Shown here one piece after another: positions 23,350 to 32,262 of a stretch of DNA of 64,000 nt (position 1 is the stretch's first letter; each line of letters opens with the position of its first letter). Under the pieces are notes generated by a model that saw nothing but the letters and a program-made list of their open reading frames with translations, ran no database searches and had not been told where the DNA came from. This stretch comes from Bacteroidaceae bacterium (GTDB lineage: Bacteria > Bacteroidota > Bacteroidia > Bacteroidales > Bacteroidaceae). A program made the position numbers and the translations under genes. The stretch lies in assembly GCA_024398755.1 (NCBI GenBank), contig JAKSIQ010000005.1, positions 1 through 64,000 of the forward strand, in the 5' to 3' direction.

Positions 23350-24147
23350 TCAGATGCGGAAAAGGCGTAGCGCATTCTCGTATGTGGTTTGCGCCACCTC
23401 GTCAACGCTGCAATTCCAATTGTCAGCAAGAGCCTGTGCTGTATGAACCATGAAAGCCGGTTCGTTGCGTTTGCCCCTCATAGGGACAGGGGCCAGATAC
23501 GGACAGTCGGTTTCAAGCAGAATCCTGTCATGCGGTATAACGCTCAAAGCCTGCGGTACCACAGATTTTCTATACGTTATCACACCGCCTATGCCGAACA
23601 TCATGCCGTCATACTCCATCAGACGCAATGCCTCATCAACTGAGCCGGAAAAACAATGGAATACGCCCCTCAATCCCGTTCCCCGGAACCTGTCAAGCAC
23701 TTCGCACATCTGGCTATGGCTGTCACGGCTGTGAATAACGACAGGCATATCATATTCAAGTGCCCATTCTATCTGAGTCGAAAAAGAAACAATCTGGTCT
23801 TGCAGACGGGTATCGTCCCAATGCAGATCCAGTCCGGTTTCACCTATTCCTATATAGCGGCACAGCCCACTTGCACGATCTTCATCGAGTATTCGCTTCA
23901 AAAAGTCCAGTTGAGGTCTGATATCGGGCTCAAGGTCTTCCGGATGAAGTCCTATCATCGGATGGCATAACCCAGGCCATCTGTCACACAGAGAAAGCAT
24001 GGACGTCAGAGTATGTGTATTGATATTGGGAAGCAGAAGTTTTCCTATACCGGAAGAAACGGCACGCTCCACAACTTTGTCCGCATCGTCAGCAAACGCT
24101 TCATCAAAGACGTGACAATGGGTATCAATGAGACTTCTTTTTCTCAC
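23350..24147 (-). CDS. TatD-family metal-dependent hydrolase
   Basis: A TIM-barrel hydrolase (265 aa) of the TatD deoxyribonuclease family. The metal ligands are visible: DTHCH near residues 8-12, GETGLD near 102-107, VIHSRDS with its His near 137, HCFSG, and LLETDCPYL with the catalytic Asp near 213. It starts with GTG and overlaps the end of the upstream gene by 23 bases, so the two are probably co-translated. Substrate is likely DNA ends, by family resemblance only. Confidence 0.9.
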   Translation of the reverse strand: MRKRSLIDTHCHVFDEAFADDADKVVERAVSSGIGKLLLPNINTHTLTSMLSLCDRWPGLCHPMIGLHPEDLEPDIRPQLDFLKRILDEDRASGLCRYIGIGETGLDLHWDDTRLQDQIVSFSTQIEWALEYDMPVVIHSRDSHSQMCEVLDRFRGTGLRGVFHCFSGSVDEALRLMEYDGMMFGIGGVITYRKSVVPQALSVIPHDRILLETDCPYLAPVPMRGKRNEPAFMVHTAQALADNWNCSVDEVAQTTYENALRLFRI

Positions 24148-24832
24148 CAGGACGGTAGTAGTATATCACACCATACTTGCGACAGGCGTTCAGCCGGGCT
24201 TCACCGGCCAGATTGGCAAAATGAGATTCAATGGTGTTCCAAACCTCAAGTATCAGTGCGTCCAATTCCGGCCTCAAGGCAGCAACCGCTGCCAGACTGT
24301 CATCTGTCTTGGTTCTCAACTGCTGATGTCTGTCATAGAGCTCACGGAAAAGGTCATAATGGACATTCACCTTTGCAATAGTCGGATTCATCATCGGCAA
24401 TCCACCCTTCTGAGTCCTTGCCCTTTCACCCGCAATGGCATTCTGGCAACAACGAATTACAGCCGCGTCCGACGACAGGTCCGGCAGTTCTGCAGAATCT
24501 TCAGGCAATGAATAAAGGACACGTTCCTTAGTCTTGATTTCGCCACGTTTGACAGCGAGATTGAAGACCGTCAGAAAATGAGACACATACATATGAGCAT
24601 TCTTCAATTTCTTCTGATATGCCGCCGATTTGGAAAAACAGTTCTGCTGATACAGACAAGAGCAATACAAATCCGAAGCCTCCTTGAACTGCTTCAGTTT
24701 TCTTTCAACCCTGTTGAACAATTCCGGAGGAAGAACAGGTATATACAGTTCATTGTCGCGGATTGCATCAATCGCTGTGCTCAAAGTCCTGATTCTGGCC
24801 TGGTCGGTATTCGGTAATCTGCGATATGGCAT
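24125..24832 (-). CDS. Helical protein of unknown function
   Basis: A 235-residue protein that I do not recognise. It appears entirely alpha-helical, without signal peptide or membrane segments, and starts MPYRRLPNTDQARI. The C-terminal segment LNACRKYGVIYYYRPGEKKK resembles the end of small conserved Bacteroidales proteins, but I cannot name the family. It lies 9 bases downstream of the polyprenyl synthase and overlaps the TatD gene. No catalytic motif is visible. Confidence 0.7.
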   Translation of the reverse strand: MPYRRLPNTDQARIRTLSTAIDAIRDNELYIPVLPPELFNRVERKLKQFKEASDLYCSCLYQQNCFSKSAAYQKKLKNAHMYVSHFLTVFNLAVKRGEIKTKERVLYSLPEDSAELPDLSSDAAVIRCCQNAIAGERARTQKGGLPMMNPTIAKVNVHYDLFRELYDRHQQLRTKTDDSLAAVAALRPELDALILEVWNTIESHFANLAGEARLNACRKYGVIYYYRPGEKKKSH

Positions 24833-24841
24833 GGTCTTCAG

Positions 24842-25822
24842 TTATTGTTCTCTATAAAGAAGGCTGCGCGAATATGCCTTCAACTCTGTCTTGCGGTTGT
24901 CTGGCAGCGACACGCTTTCCAGTTCAGACAAAGCCTTGTCAAAATAGCAGGCAATAAGATTCTCGGCAAGTTCTTTCACACCTACAGCATTGTATATGGC
25001 TGTAACTGCGGCAATCTTGCTGTCAGGATTGTCTCCTGTATAACAAGCCCATCTGTCCAGTTCCTTTTTCTGTTCCGCATCAGCCATTCTGTATGCATTG
25101 ATATACATGAAGGTCTTCTTGTTGCACAGGATGTCACCGCCGATTTTCTTTCCGAAAACGGACGGATTGCCATAAACGTCAAGCAAATCATCCTGCAACT
25201 GGAATGCCAGACCCAGCTTCTCACCGAAAGAGTACAGCAAAGAGGCATCTTTTTCACTGGCACCGCCAAGAACCGCCCCTATTTTGACCGATGCGGCCAG
25301 AAGTACCGAAGTCTTGAGACGAATCATCTCAATATATTCCTGCTCAGTCACATCGGTACGGGATTCAAAATCCATATCATACTGCTGACCTTCCATAATG
25401 CCGGTAAAAGTTTCGTTGGCAATGCCAAGAATCTCAGGCATGCGGTCACCTGCCGCCTGACAAAGCTGGCGATAAGCCAGAACCAGCATCCCATCGCCAG
25501 AAAGGATTGCAGTGTTCTCATTCCACTTGCAGTGTACTGTAGGATTTCCACGTCTCACAGATGCCTTGTCCATAAGGTCATCGTGAAGCAGAGTGAAATT
25601 GTGGAATATCTCAATTCCGGCTGCAGCATCAAAGCACTGTCCGATCATGCTGTCACTGCAATACATATTATATGCAAGAGCGAGCAATATCGGGCGAAGA
25701 CGTTTGCCTCCGTTGGACAGGACATACTCTATCGGGGCATAAAGATTCATAGGCGGTCTGGAATAATCAAGGCTGCCAAGATATGATTCAAACGATGCGG
25801 ATATCTGTGCTGATGTTAGCAT
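24842..25822 (-). CDS. Trans-isoprenyl diphosphate synthase
   Basis: Condenses isopentenyl diphosphate with allylic diphosphates (326 aa). The family motifs are GGKRLRP near residues 40-46, the first Asp-rich motif LLHDDLMD near 84-91 and the second QLQDDLLD near 214-221. Product length cannot be read with certainty; farnesyl/geranylgeranyl or longer quinone side chains are possible. The frame opens at a TTG (25840) inside the preceding terminator, so the ATG at 25822 was chosen. It leaves only a very short leader after the T-run of that terminator. Confidence 0.9.
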   Translation of the reverse strand: MLTSAQISASFESYLGSLDYSRPPMNLYAPIEYVLSNGGKRLRPILLALAYNMYCSDSMIGQCFDAAAGIEIFHNFTLLHDDLMDKASVRRGNPTVHCKWNENTAILSGDGMLVLAYRQLCQAAGDRMPEILGIANETFTGIMEGQQYDMDFESRTDVTEQEYIEMIRLKTSVLLAASVKIGAVLGGASEKDASLLYSFGEKLGLAFQLQDDLLDVYGNPSVFGKKIGGDILCNKKTFMYINAYRMADAEQKKELDRWACYTGDNPDSKIAAVTAIYNAVGVKELAENLIACYFDKALSELESVSLPDNRKTELKAYSRSLLYREQ

Positions 25823-25830
25823 GTCGTAAT

Positions 25831-25863
25831 AAAAAAACAAAGGGGCTTAACACAAAGCCCCTT
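25831..25863 (-). terminator. Hairpin terminator after the TonB gene, abutting the isoprenyl synthase start
   Basis: On the minus strand AAGGGGCTT (25855-25863) pairs with AAGCCCCTT (25840-25848) around a 6-nt loop and is followed by a run of seven T (25831-25837). The ATG of the isoprenyl synthase begins 8 bases after the T-run. Confidence 0.8.
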
Positions 25864-25875
25864 CATATAAGACAA

Positions 25876-26568
25876 TCAGTTAAGTCTGAAGTTTACAGGA
25901 AGCGTATATTTCACACGCACGGGTTTGCCGCGCTGTGAGCCTGCTTTCCATTTAGGCATGCCCTGCACGACGCGGACAGCCTCCTTATCCATCAACGGGT
26001 TCACCGCCTTGATGACCTCGACATCAACAATCGATCCGTCCTTATTTACAATGAACTGAAGGACCACACGACCCTGGATATTGTTCTCACGGCAGGTGGA
26101 AGGATACTTGATGTGGCTGCTCAGATACTTGAGAAGTGCCTCCTGACCTCCCGGGAATTCAGGCATATCCTCTACAATCATGAAAGGAGTGTCATCAACC
26201 TCCGGTTCCGGTTCGACTGCAATCTCCTCAAGTTCGGAGATGTCGATGAATTCAGTCTGGTCTTCGAGTGACGCGATTACTGTTTCCTCAATTTCAGCAT
26301 CATTTTCAACAATATCAATGATATCAGCCTTTGATACCGATGCTGGAGGTGGTGGAACGACTTTCTTTTCCGGAAGAGTGATAGGAATAAGTTCGTCATC
26401 CAGAGTGACTTCTCTGACTGCACCATAAATTTCGCCTTCTTCCTCCTTGTCCCTCTGTGTCCACTCCAAAGCGATGAACATTACAGAAAAGGCAAAGACA
26501 AAGCCCATGAGGAGAGCGGTTGACTTACCCCTCTCAAGGTCTGCACTTGCTGACTTTTTGATTTCCAT
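25876..26568 (-). CDS. TonB-family energy transducer
   Basis: A 230-residue inner membrane protein. One N-terminal transmembrane segment (about 16-36) is followed by a Pro/Glu/Asp-rich periplasmic spacer (80-135) and a C-terminal TonB domain (about 140-230, with GGQEALLKYLSSHIKYP and IQGRVVLQFIVNKDGSI). It would couple the proton motive force of ExbB/ExbD to outer membrane receptors. No exbB or exbD is nearby, as is common for the many stand-alone TonB genes of Bacteroidales. The spacer is acidic rather than the Pro-Lys type. Confidence 0.92.
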   Translation of the reverse strand: MEIKKSASADLERGKSTALLMGFVFAFSVMFIALEWTQRDKEEEGEIYGAVREVTLDDELIPITLPEKKVVPPPPASVSKADIIDIVENDAEIEETVIASLEDQTEFIDISELEEIAVEPEPEVDDTPFMIVEDMPEFPGGQEALLKYLSSHIKYPSTCRENNIQGRVVLQFIVNKDGSIVDVEVIKAVNPLMDKEAVRVVQGMPKWKAGSQRGKPVRVKYTLPVNFRLN

Positions 26569-26605
26569 ATTTTAAATTTTTGTATTGACACAATTGTATA
26601 TGTGG

Positions 26606-26613
26606 CAAAAATA
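26606..26613 (-). promoter_or_regulatory. -7 box of the TonB gene
   Basis: TATTTTTG on the minus strand, 37 bases upstream of the TonB ATG, in the 167-bp divergent region shared with porQ. No -33 element at the usual spacing. Confidence 0.4.
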
Positions 26614-26708
26614 ACACTTTTTTTACTCAATGGACATCTCAGCACATTAATTTGTGTTTTTTTAGGATATCATTTGCCGGCATTGTGGGCAACAACCAAA
26701 GAAATGAG

Positions 26709-26716
26709 TACATTTG
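26709..26716 (+). promoter_or_regulatory. -7 box of the porQ operon
   Basis: TACATTTG lies 19 bases before the ATG of the PorQ-like gene. A TTG is found 23 nt upstream (26683-26685), slightly more distant than usual. Confidence 0.5.
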
Positions 26717-26735
26717 CCTTAACTATTTCTGACTG

Positions 26736-27722
26736 ATGAAAGAAAAGCTGCACTCTGTCCTGACCATAGCGGCTCTGTCCTTATGCACATTTGCATCGGG
26801 TCAGAGTCTGCAAAGTTCAATGGAGTTTCTGAAACTTCCGGTTTCAGCACATCAGGCCGCACTTGGATGTCAGGCGATATCAGCATCTGACCACAGTCCC
26901 GCCCAGTTTCTGGCCAACCCCGCGCTGCTTTCAGAAGCCGACACATGTATGGTGGGCCTGAATGCCATGACCTGGATAGGCAGCACCACGGTTGCCGGAG
27001 CCCAGTTCTGCAATGTTCTCGGAGAGCGTTCAAGATATGGCTTCTCAGCCAGATACGTGGATTACGGTACTTCTAACCGTACTCTGCCTGACGCAACCGT
27101 CACGGGGACGTTCTCATCAAAAGACATGGCACTCGGCATTTCATGTTCATACATGCTGACAGACAAACTCAGCGGCGGAGTCACCGGCAATATGGTCTTT
27201 TCCCATTACGCTTCAATGACACAGGCCGCCGTCGGCATTGACCTGGGTCTTTACTGGAACGATACGGACAACGGTGTCAGCCTTGCTGTTACCGCAAGAA
27301 ATCTGGGCGGACAGATAAAAGCCTTCGAGAACGAATTCCAGAAAATGCCTTTCGATCTCACGGCAGGCATTACATGGAAACTCGAGCATTCCCCACTCAG
27401 ACTGACGGCAACTATGGACGGGCTGACGGAATGGGACGAGAAAGACTTCTATTTCAACGAGAACCAGAAAATCAGCAAAGGCCAGATTTTCAGGCGTCAC
27501 TTCTCATTCGGAGCGGATTTCATGCTGACAGACAGGCTGTACATTGCCGGCGGATGCAATCTGAGAAACCGGGATGAGCTTTCCGGCGGCGGGAAACGGG
27601 CATTTACGGGTTTTTCAATAGGTACCGGATTGAAAATGAACAGACTGGGCTTTGACATTTCGCTTGGTCAGTATCAGGTATCACATTCATCACTTGTAAT
27701 GAATTTCGCATTCAGAATATGA
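26736..27722 (+). CDS. porQ: PorQ-like type IX secretion protein
   Basis: A 328-residue exported protein with a signal peptide (to about residue 22, ending ASG). It is predicted to be a beta-rich outer membrane or periplasmic protein. The start of the mature protein ([22 protein letters not shown]) and the barrel-like strands fit the PorQ family of type IX secretion. Its ATG follows a -7 box, and it overlaps cmk by 4 nt, giving porQ-cmk-ispH, an order I recall from other Bacteroidales. Function in secretion is known from Porphyromonas; here it is inferred from resemblance. Confidence 0.75.
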   Translation: MKEKLHSVLTIAALSLCTFASGQSLQSSMEFLKLPVSAHQAALGCQAISASDHSPAQFLANPALLSEADTCMVGLNAMTWIGSTTVAGAQFCNVLGERSRYGFSARYVDYGTSNRTLPDATVTGTFSSKDMALGISCSYMLTDKLSGGVTGNMVFSHYASMTQAAVGIDLGLYWNDTDNGVSLAVTARNLGGQIKAFENEFQKMPFDLTAGITWKLEHSPLRLTATMDGLTEWDEKDFYFNENQKISKGQIFRRHFSFGADFMLTDRLYIAGGCNLRNRDELSGGGKRAFTGFSIGTGLKMNRLGFDISLGQYQVSHSSLVMNFAFRI

Positions 27723-28405
27723 AAAAAATAATCATAGCAATGGACGGCCATTCGTCATGCGGCAAAAGCACAATGGCAAAAAAACTGGCGGCGGCAACCG
27801 GATACACATATATAGATACAGGTGCAATGTACCGCGCTGTCACTCTATTCTGTTTGGAAAACGGGCTGATAGGCTCCAACGGCATTGACACTGTTGAACT
27901 TGAACGGTGCCTGCCGGATTTGAACATCAGTTTCGGGAAAGATGACGAAGGCCGGCAGTTCACGATGCTGAACGGGCGCAATGTTGAACGCGAAATACGC
28001 GGTATGGAAGTATCCTCAAACGTCAGCCCCGTATCTGCTCTTCCTTTTGTGCGCGAGGCGATGGTCGCACAACAGCGCATTATGGGCGGAAAAGGAGCTG
28101 TCATAATGGACGGACGCGACATCGGCACAACGGTATTTCCTGATGCCGAACTCAAGATATTCGTAACTGCACGCGATGACGTGAGAGCACAACGCCGTTA
28201 TGATGAAATGCGGCAGAAAGGCGACAATCCCGTTTACGAAGACGTTCTGGAAAACGTACGCCAGCGTGACTACATTGATTCACACAGAGATGTGTCACCT
28301 CTACGGCAGGCTCCGGATGCCATAGTGCTTGACAACAGCGACATGACCATGGCTGAACAGGACGAATGGCTGATGCGGCATTATCTGGCAGCGGTCAAGG
28401 AATAA
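27719..28405 (+). CDS. cmk: Cytidylate kinase
   Basis: Phosphorylates CMP and dCMP to the diphosphates (228 aa, usual length). The P-loop is [14 protein letters not shown] at about residues 10-23. The CMP-binding segments [10 protein letters not shown] and [16 protein letters not shown] are present, as is the lid-region [12 protein letters not shown]. The start overlaps the porQ stop by 4 nt; ispH follows after 20 bases. Confidence 0.97.
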   Translation: MKKIIIAMDGHSSCGKSTMAKKLAAATGYTYIDTGAMYRAVTLFCLENGLIGSNGIDTVELERCLPDLNISFGKDDEGRQFTMLNGRNVEREIRGMEVSSNVSPVSALPFVREAMVAQQRIMGGKGAVIMDGRDIGTTVFPDAELKIFVTARDDVRAQRRYDEMRQKGDNPVYEDVLENVRQRDYIDSHRDVSPLRQAPDAIVLDNSDMTMAEQDEWLMRHYLAAVKE

Positions 28406-28425
28406 GATTCAATCAGTTTCAAGAT

Positions 28426-29301
28426 ATGAGAGTCGGCATTGACAATGATTCCGGATTCTGTTTCGGCGTACTGTCAGCTATAGGCAAAGCTGAAGAAGAG
28501 CTTCGCGGAGATGGTTCTCTGTATTGTCTGGGGGACATTGTCCACAATGGCATAGAGTGCAAACGGCTGTCAGACATGGGGCTTCGCACCATCGGCCACG
28601 AACAGTTCAATTCTCTACCTGCCGGTTCCAGAGTACTGCTTCGTGCGCACGGAGAACCGCCATTGACCTACAGGACAGCCAAAGAGCACGGGATCACCCT
28701 CATTGATGCGACATGTCCCGTAGTTCTGAAACTTCAGCAGCGCATTCTGGCCCAGTACAATGAAATGAATCCCAAGGAACAGCAGATTGTCATTTTCGGG
28801 CAGAAAGGCCATGCCGAAGTGTTGGGGCTTGTGGGACAGACCGATGGAAACGCTCTGGTCATTGAGCATGCTGACGAAATTGACCAGATTGACTTTTCCA
28901 AAGACGTTTTCCTGTATTCACAGACCACCAAATCGGCCGAAGACTACTACGGACTTGCAGCCCTGATAGAGAAACGGCTGCAACCGGGAAGGAAACTGGT
29001 CACAGCAAAGACAGTCTGCGGACAGGTGTCGCACCGAAGCCAGCACATTCGCGAATTTGCCAGCCAGTATGACCTTGTCCTGTTCGTATCGGGCAGGAAA
29101 AGTTCAAACGGCAAAGTACTTTTCGGTGAATGTCTTGAGGTGAATCCGCGTTCATATCACATAGAGAACAAGGACGACATTGACTTTTCGCTTTTTGAAG
29201 GAATAGAGAGTGTCGGCATATGCGGTGCCACATCGACCCCGAAATGGCTAATGGAGGAATGCCGCGACCATATTTTGAACCACTTCAATAACCAACAGTA
29301 A
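28426..29301 (+). CDS. ispH: 4-hydroxy-3-methylbut-2-enyl diphosphate reductase
   Basis: Last enzyme of the methylerythritol phosphate pathway, making IPP and DMAPP with a [4Fe-4S] cluster (291 aa). The three cluster cysteines are in GFCFGV (near residue 12), DATCPVVLK (near 96) and GICGATSTP (near 268). The His in LRAHGEP and the acid in GQKGHAEV are also seen. ATG at 28426 was chosen because the longer frame extends into cmk. Together with the isoprenyl synthase at 24842 it supplies isoprenoid precursors. Confidence 0.96.
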   Translation: MRVGIDNDSGFCFGVLSAIGKAEEELRGDGSLYCLGDIVHNGIECKRLSDMGLRTIGHEQFNSLPAGSRVLLRAHGEPPLTYRTAKEHGITLIDATCPVVLKLQQRILAQYNEMNPKEQQIVIFGQKGHAEVLGLVGQTDGNALVIEHADEIDQIDFSKDVFLYSQTTKSAEDYYGLAALIEKRLQPGRKLVTAKTVCGQVSHRSQHIREFASQYDLVLFVSGRKSSNGKVLFGECLEVNPRSYHIENKDDIDFSLFEGIESVGICGATSTPKWLMEECRDHILNHFNNQQ

Positions 29302-29304
29302 CTT

Positions 29305-30258
29305 ATGGGACTTAAGACAAATGAAATCGGCAGGACAGGCATGAAGGTTTGCAGTCTTGCGTTCGGCGCTTCATCACTGGGAGGCGTATTTCACGAAATC
29401 AATGAAAGCCGCGCCATTGACGCCGTGTTCACCGCTGTAGATAACGGACTGAACTTCATTGACGTATCACCATATTACGGACATTACAGAGCCGAGACCG
29501 TTTTAGGGAAAGCGCTCAGGGATATGCGGCGCGCCAAATATTATCTCTACACAACAGTCGGCCGCTACGGCAAGGACGGTGTCAACACATGGGACTACAG
29601 TGCGAAACGCGCCACTGAGAGCGTTTTTGAAAGTATGGAACGGCTGAATGTCGACCATATTGACCTTATAAATGTACATGACATAGAGTTTCAGGCTGCC
29701 CTTCCCGGCGGTCTGCAGAAGGTGGTTGACGAAACGTTGCCAGCACTCGTGGAACTTCGCGAAAAGGGTATTGTCAGCCATGTAGGCATTACAGACCTGC
29801 AATTGGAGAATCTCAAATGGGTCATCGACCACTGCCCCGCAGGCACCGTGGAAAGCGTGCTCAATTTCTGTCATTTCTGCCTGAACGATGAAAAACTCAA
29901 CGACTACCTGGGTTACTTCGAGCAGAAAGGCATAGGTGTGATAAACGCATCACCGTTCTCAATGGGGCTGCTTTCGGAACGTGGCGTACCGGACTGGCAT
30001 CCGGCACCGAAGCCATTGGTGGAAGCATGCACAAAAGCAGCCCGGCACTGCAAGTCAAAAGGGACATCCATCGAAAAGCTGGCAATACAGTATTCGCTCA
30101 GCAACCCTCGTATTGCAACGACCCTGTTCTCATCGGCCAACCCCGACAACGTTCTCAGGAACATAAAAGTTGCGGAAGAACCGCTGGACTGGGACCTTGT
30201 ATTTGAGGTTCAGGAAATAATAGGGAGTCAGAAACGTGTAAGCTGGTGCAATTCATGA
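29305..30258 (+). CDS. Aldo/keto reductase resembling L-galactose dehydrogenase
   Basis: A TIM-barrel oxidoreductase of 317 aa that closely follows the plant L-galactose dehydrogenase pattern (FGASSLGGVF, FIDVSPYYGHYRAETVLGK, NVHDIEF, INASPFSMGLLSERG, CKSKGTSIEKLAIQYSLSNP). Expected activity is NAD(P)-dependent oxidation of L-galactose or L-fucose to the lactone. The Asp, Tyr and His of the catalytic tetrad are present. At the Lys position, after the strand YYLY, I read TTVGRYG, so the Lys appears replaced by Thr. It overlaps the next gene by 4 nt, forming a three-gene set. Confidence 0.85.
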   Translation: MGLKTNEIGRTGMKVCSLAFGASSLGGVFHEINESRAIDAVFTAVDNGLNFIDVSPYYGHYRAETVLGKALRDMRRAKYYLYTTVGRYGKDGVNTWDYSAKRATESVFESMERLNVDHIDLINVHDIEFQAALPGGLQKVVDETLPALVELREKGIVSHVGITDLQLENLKWVIDHCPAGTVESVLNFCHFCLNDEKLNDYLGYFEQKGIGVINASPFSMGLLSERGVPDWHPAPKPLVEACTKAARHCKSKGTSIEKLAIQYSLSNPRIATTLFSSANPDNVLRNIKVAEEPLDWDLVFEVQEIIGSQKRVSWCNS

Positions 30259-31175
30259 AGATAATCGATGCGCATTCCCACCTGTGGCTACGTCAGGACA
30301 CTGTTGTTGACGGCAAGCCTATACGGACTCTTGAAAACGGGCGCTCTCTATTCATGGGCGAAGTGCGTCAGATGCTTCCTCCGTTCATCACTGACGGCCG
30401 TAACACCGCTGAGATTTTCCTGTCCAACATGGATTACGCCCAGGTTACGGCTGCCGTTGTCGTTCAGGAATTCATAGATGGGGTGCAGAATGATTATCTG
30501 GAGCAGGTTCAGAAAAAATATCAGGACCGGTTCCTATGCTGCTGCATGGCCGATTACCGGCAGGCTGGGTATTCCGATTATGTAAGAAGTCTGCTTGACA
30601 GGGGGTTCAAAGCTTTGGCAATTCCCGGTCACAGGTTAGGCATGCCAGGCGGAGGCCGGATTTCACTTACATGTCCTGAGATGATGTCCATGTTCCACCT
30701 TCTTGAAGAGAGGAAGGCCATATTGTCCATTACACTTGAAGACGGAGCCGCACAGGTTCCCGAAATGGAAGAGGTGATAAGCGAATGTCCCAATCTGAAA
30801 ATTGCAGTAGGACATTTCGGCATGGTCACACGTCCGGACTGGCTGGAACAGATAAAACTTGCACGACATACAAATGTCATGATGGAATCAGGCGGCATCA
30901 CATGGCTGTTCAATGATGAGTTCTATCCGTTCAAAGGCGCAGTCAAAGCCATACGTGAAGCGGCAGACCTTGTCGGCATGAACAAACTGATGTGGGGGTC
31001 TGACTACCCACGCACGATAACCGCCATCACATACCGCATGTCATATGACTTCATTTTGAAGTCCGATATGATATCATCCCAGGAGAAAGAGCAGTTCCTC
31101 GGGCTGAATGCAGCACGATTCTACGGAATAGACACAGAAATTGACATGCCGTATATAAAAAACATGTCAGAATGA
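30255..31175 (+). CDS. Amidohydrolase (lactonase-like)
   Basis: A metal-dependent hydrolase of the amidohydrolase-2 group (306 aa). It starts MKIIDAHSHLW, giving the HxH metal site at residues 6-8. Further ligands are the His in AVGHFGM (near 196) and the Asp in MWGSDYPRT (near 252). The ATG overlaps the aldo/keto reductase stop. With that neighbour, hydrolysis of a sugar lactone such as L-fuconolactone is a plausible role, but this is inferred from context. Confidence 0.8.
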   Translation: MKIIDAHSHLWLRQDTVVDGKPIRTLENGRSLFMGEVRQMLPPFITDGRNTAEIFLSNMDYAQVTAAVVVQEFIDGVQNDYLEQVQKKYQDRFLCCCMADYRQAGYSDYVRSLLDRGFKALAIPGHRLGMPGGGRISLTCPEMMSMFHLLEERKAILSITLEDGAAQVPEMEEVISECPNLKIAVGHFGMVTRPDWLEQIKLARHTNVMMESGGITWLFNDEFYPFKGAVKAIREAADLVGMNKLMWGSDYPRTITAITYRMSYDFILKSDMISSQEKEQFLGLNAARFYGIDTEIDMPYIKNMSE

Positions 31176-31194
31176 TAATATCCTAAGCAGCAAT

Positions 31195-32214
31195 ATGAGA
31201 CTTGTCAGAATACCGTCTCCAGGAGTCATTTCGGTTGAAGAGGCTCCAAAACCGGAAGTCGCAGCCGGTCAGGTTCTTTTGAAGATGAACTACGTAGGAT
31301 TCTGCGGATCCGATCTGAACACATTCCTAGGGCGCAACCTCATGGCAAAAGAAGCCGTCATTCCCGGACATGAGACAGGTGCCACCATTGAAAGTACGGG
31401 CGCTGGAGTCCCTGACTTCCTGAAACCCGGCATGACTGTCACCGTCAATCCGTACACGAACTGCGGACATTGCGCAGCCTGCCGCTCAGGACATGCGAAC
31501 GCCTGCGAATTCAACGAAACGTTGGGTGTCCAGCGTGACGGGGCCATGCGCGATTACATGGTACTGCCATGGGAGAAAATCATTCCGGCGCAAGGCTTGA
31601 GTCCACGCGATTGCGCGCTTGTAGAGCCTATGAGTGTAGGTTTCCATGCCGTGTCACGTGCTCAGGTTACCGACAGTGATACGGTAATGGTCATGGGCTG
31701 CGGTATGATAGGAGTTGGTGCCATTGTACGTGCATCGTTGCGTGGAGCCACTGTCATTGCCGTCGATCTGGACGATGACAAACTGGCTCTGGCACGTCGT
31801 CTGGGTGCCGCACACACCATCAATTCCAAGACTCAGGACCTGCATTCAACCCTGATGGAGCTTACCGCTGGAACCGGTCCGAATGTTGTTATTGAAGCCG
31901 TCGGCAGCGTGCCCACATATCAGGCAGCCATTGCCGAGGTCGCATACTCAGGCCGTGTTGTCTGTATCGGTTATTCAAAGAGCGACGTACAGCTTCCGAC
32001 ATCGCTGTTTGTAAAGAAAGAACTGCACATATTCGGATCACGCAATGCTATGCCCGGCGATTTTGAAGCCGTAATACGTTACCTTCTGCGCGGGCAGTGC
32101 CCCACATCCGAACTCATTTCGTCATGCATAGGTCCGGGAAAAGCCTTCGATGCCATGCGGGAATGGGCCGATGCACCAGGCCGGGTATTCCGCATCGTTG
32201 TTGATTTCAACTAA
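31195..32214 (+). CDS. Zinc-dependent medium-chain alcohol dehydrogenase
   Basis: An NAD(P)-dependent polyol/sugar dehydrogenase of 339 aa. The catalytic zinc ligands are in GFCGSDL (near residue 37) and IPGHETG (near 59). The structural zinc has all four cysteines in NCGHCAACRSGHANAC (about 87-102). The nucleotide-binding loop is GCGMIGVGAI. It starts 19 bases after the amidohydrolase and is probably the third enzyme of the same sugar or sugar-acid oxidation route. Substrate unknown. Confidence 0.88.
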   Translation: MRLVRIPSPGVISVEEAPKPEVAAGQVLLKMNYVGFCGSDLNTFLGRNLMAKEAVIPGHETGATIESTGAGVPDFLKPGMTVTVNPYTNCGHCAACRSGHANACEFNETLGVQRDGAMRDYMVLPWEKIIPAQGLSPRDCALVEPMSVGFHAVSRAQVTDSDTVMVMGCGMIGVGAIVRASLRGATVIAVDLDDDKLALARRLGAAHTINSKTQDLHSTLMELTAGTGPNVVIEAVGSVPTYQAAIAEVAYSGRVVCIGYSKSDVQLPTSLFVKKELHIFGSRNAMPGDFEAVIRYLLRGQCPTSELISSCIGPGKAFDAMREWADAPGRVFRIVVDFN

Positions 32215-32219
32215 TTGGC

Positions 32220-32227
32220 ATACCTTT
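32220..32227 (+). promoter_or_regulatory. -7 box of the beta-barrel gene
   Basis: TACCTTTG ends 35 bases before the ATG at 32263. A GTTGTTG motif about 18-20 nt upstream, inside the end of the dehydrogenase gene, can serve as the -33 element. Confidence 0.55.
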
Positions 32228-32262
32228 GCGGGCAAAACAGCACAAATCAAACAACTGCAGTT

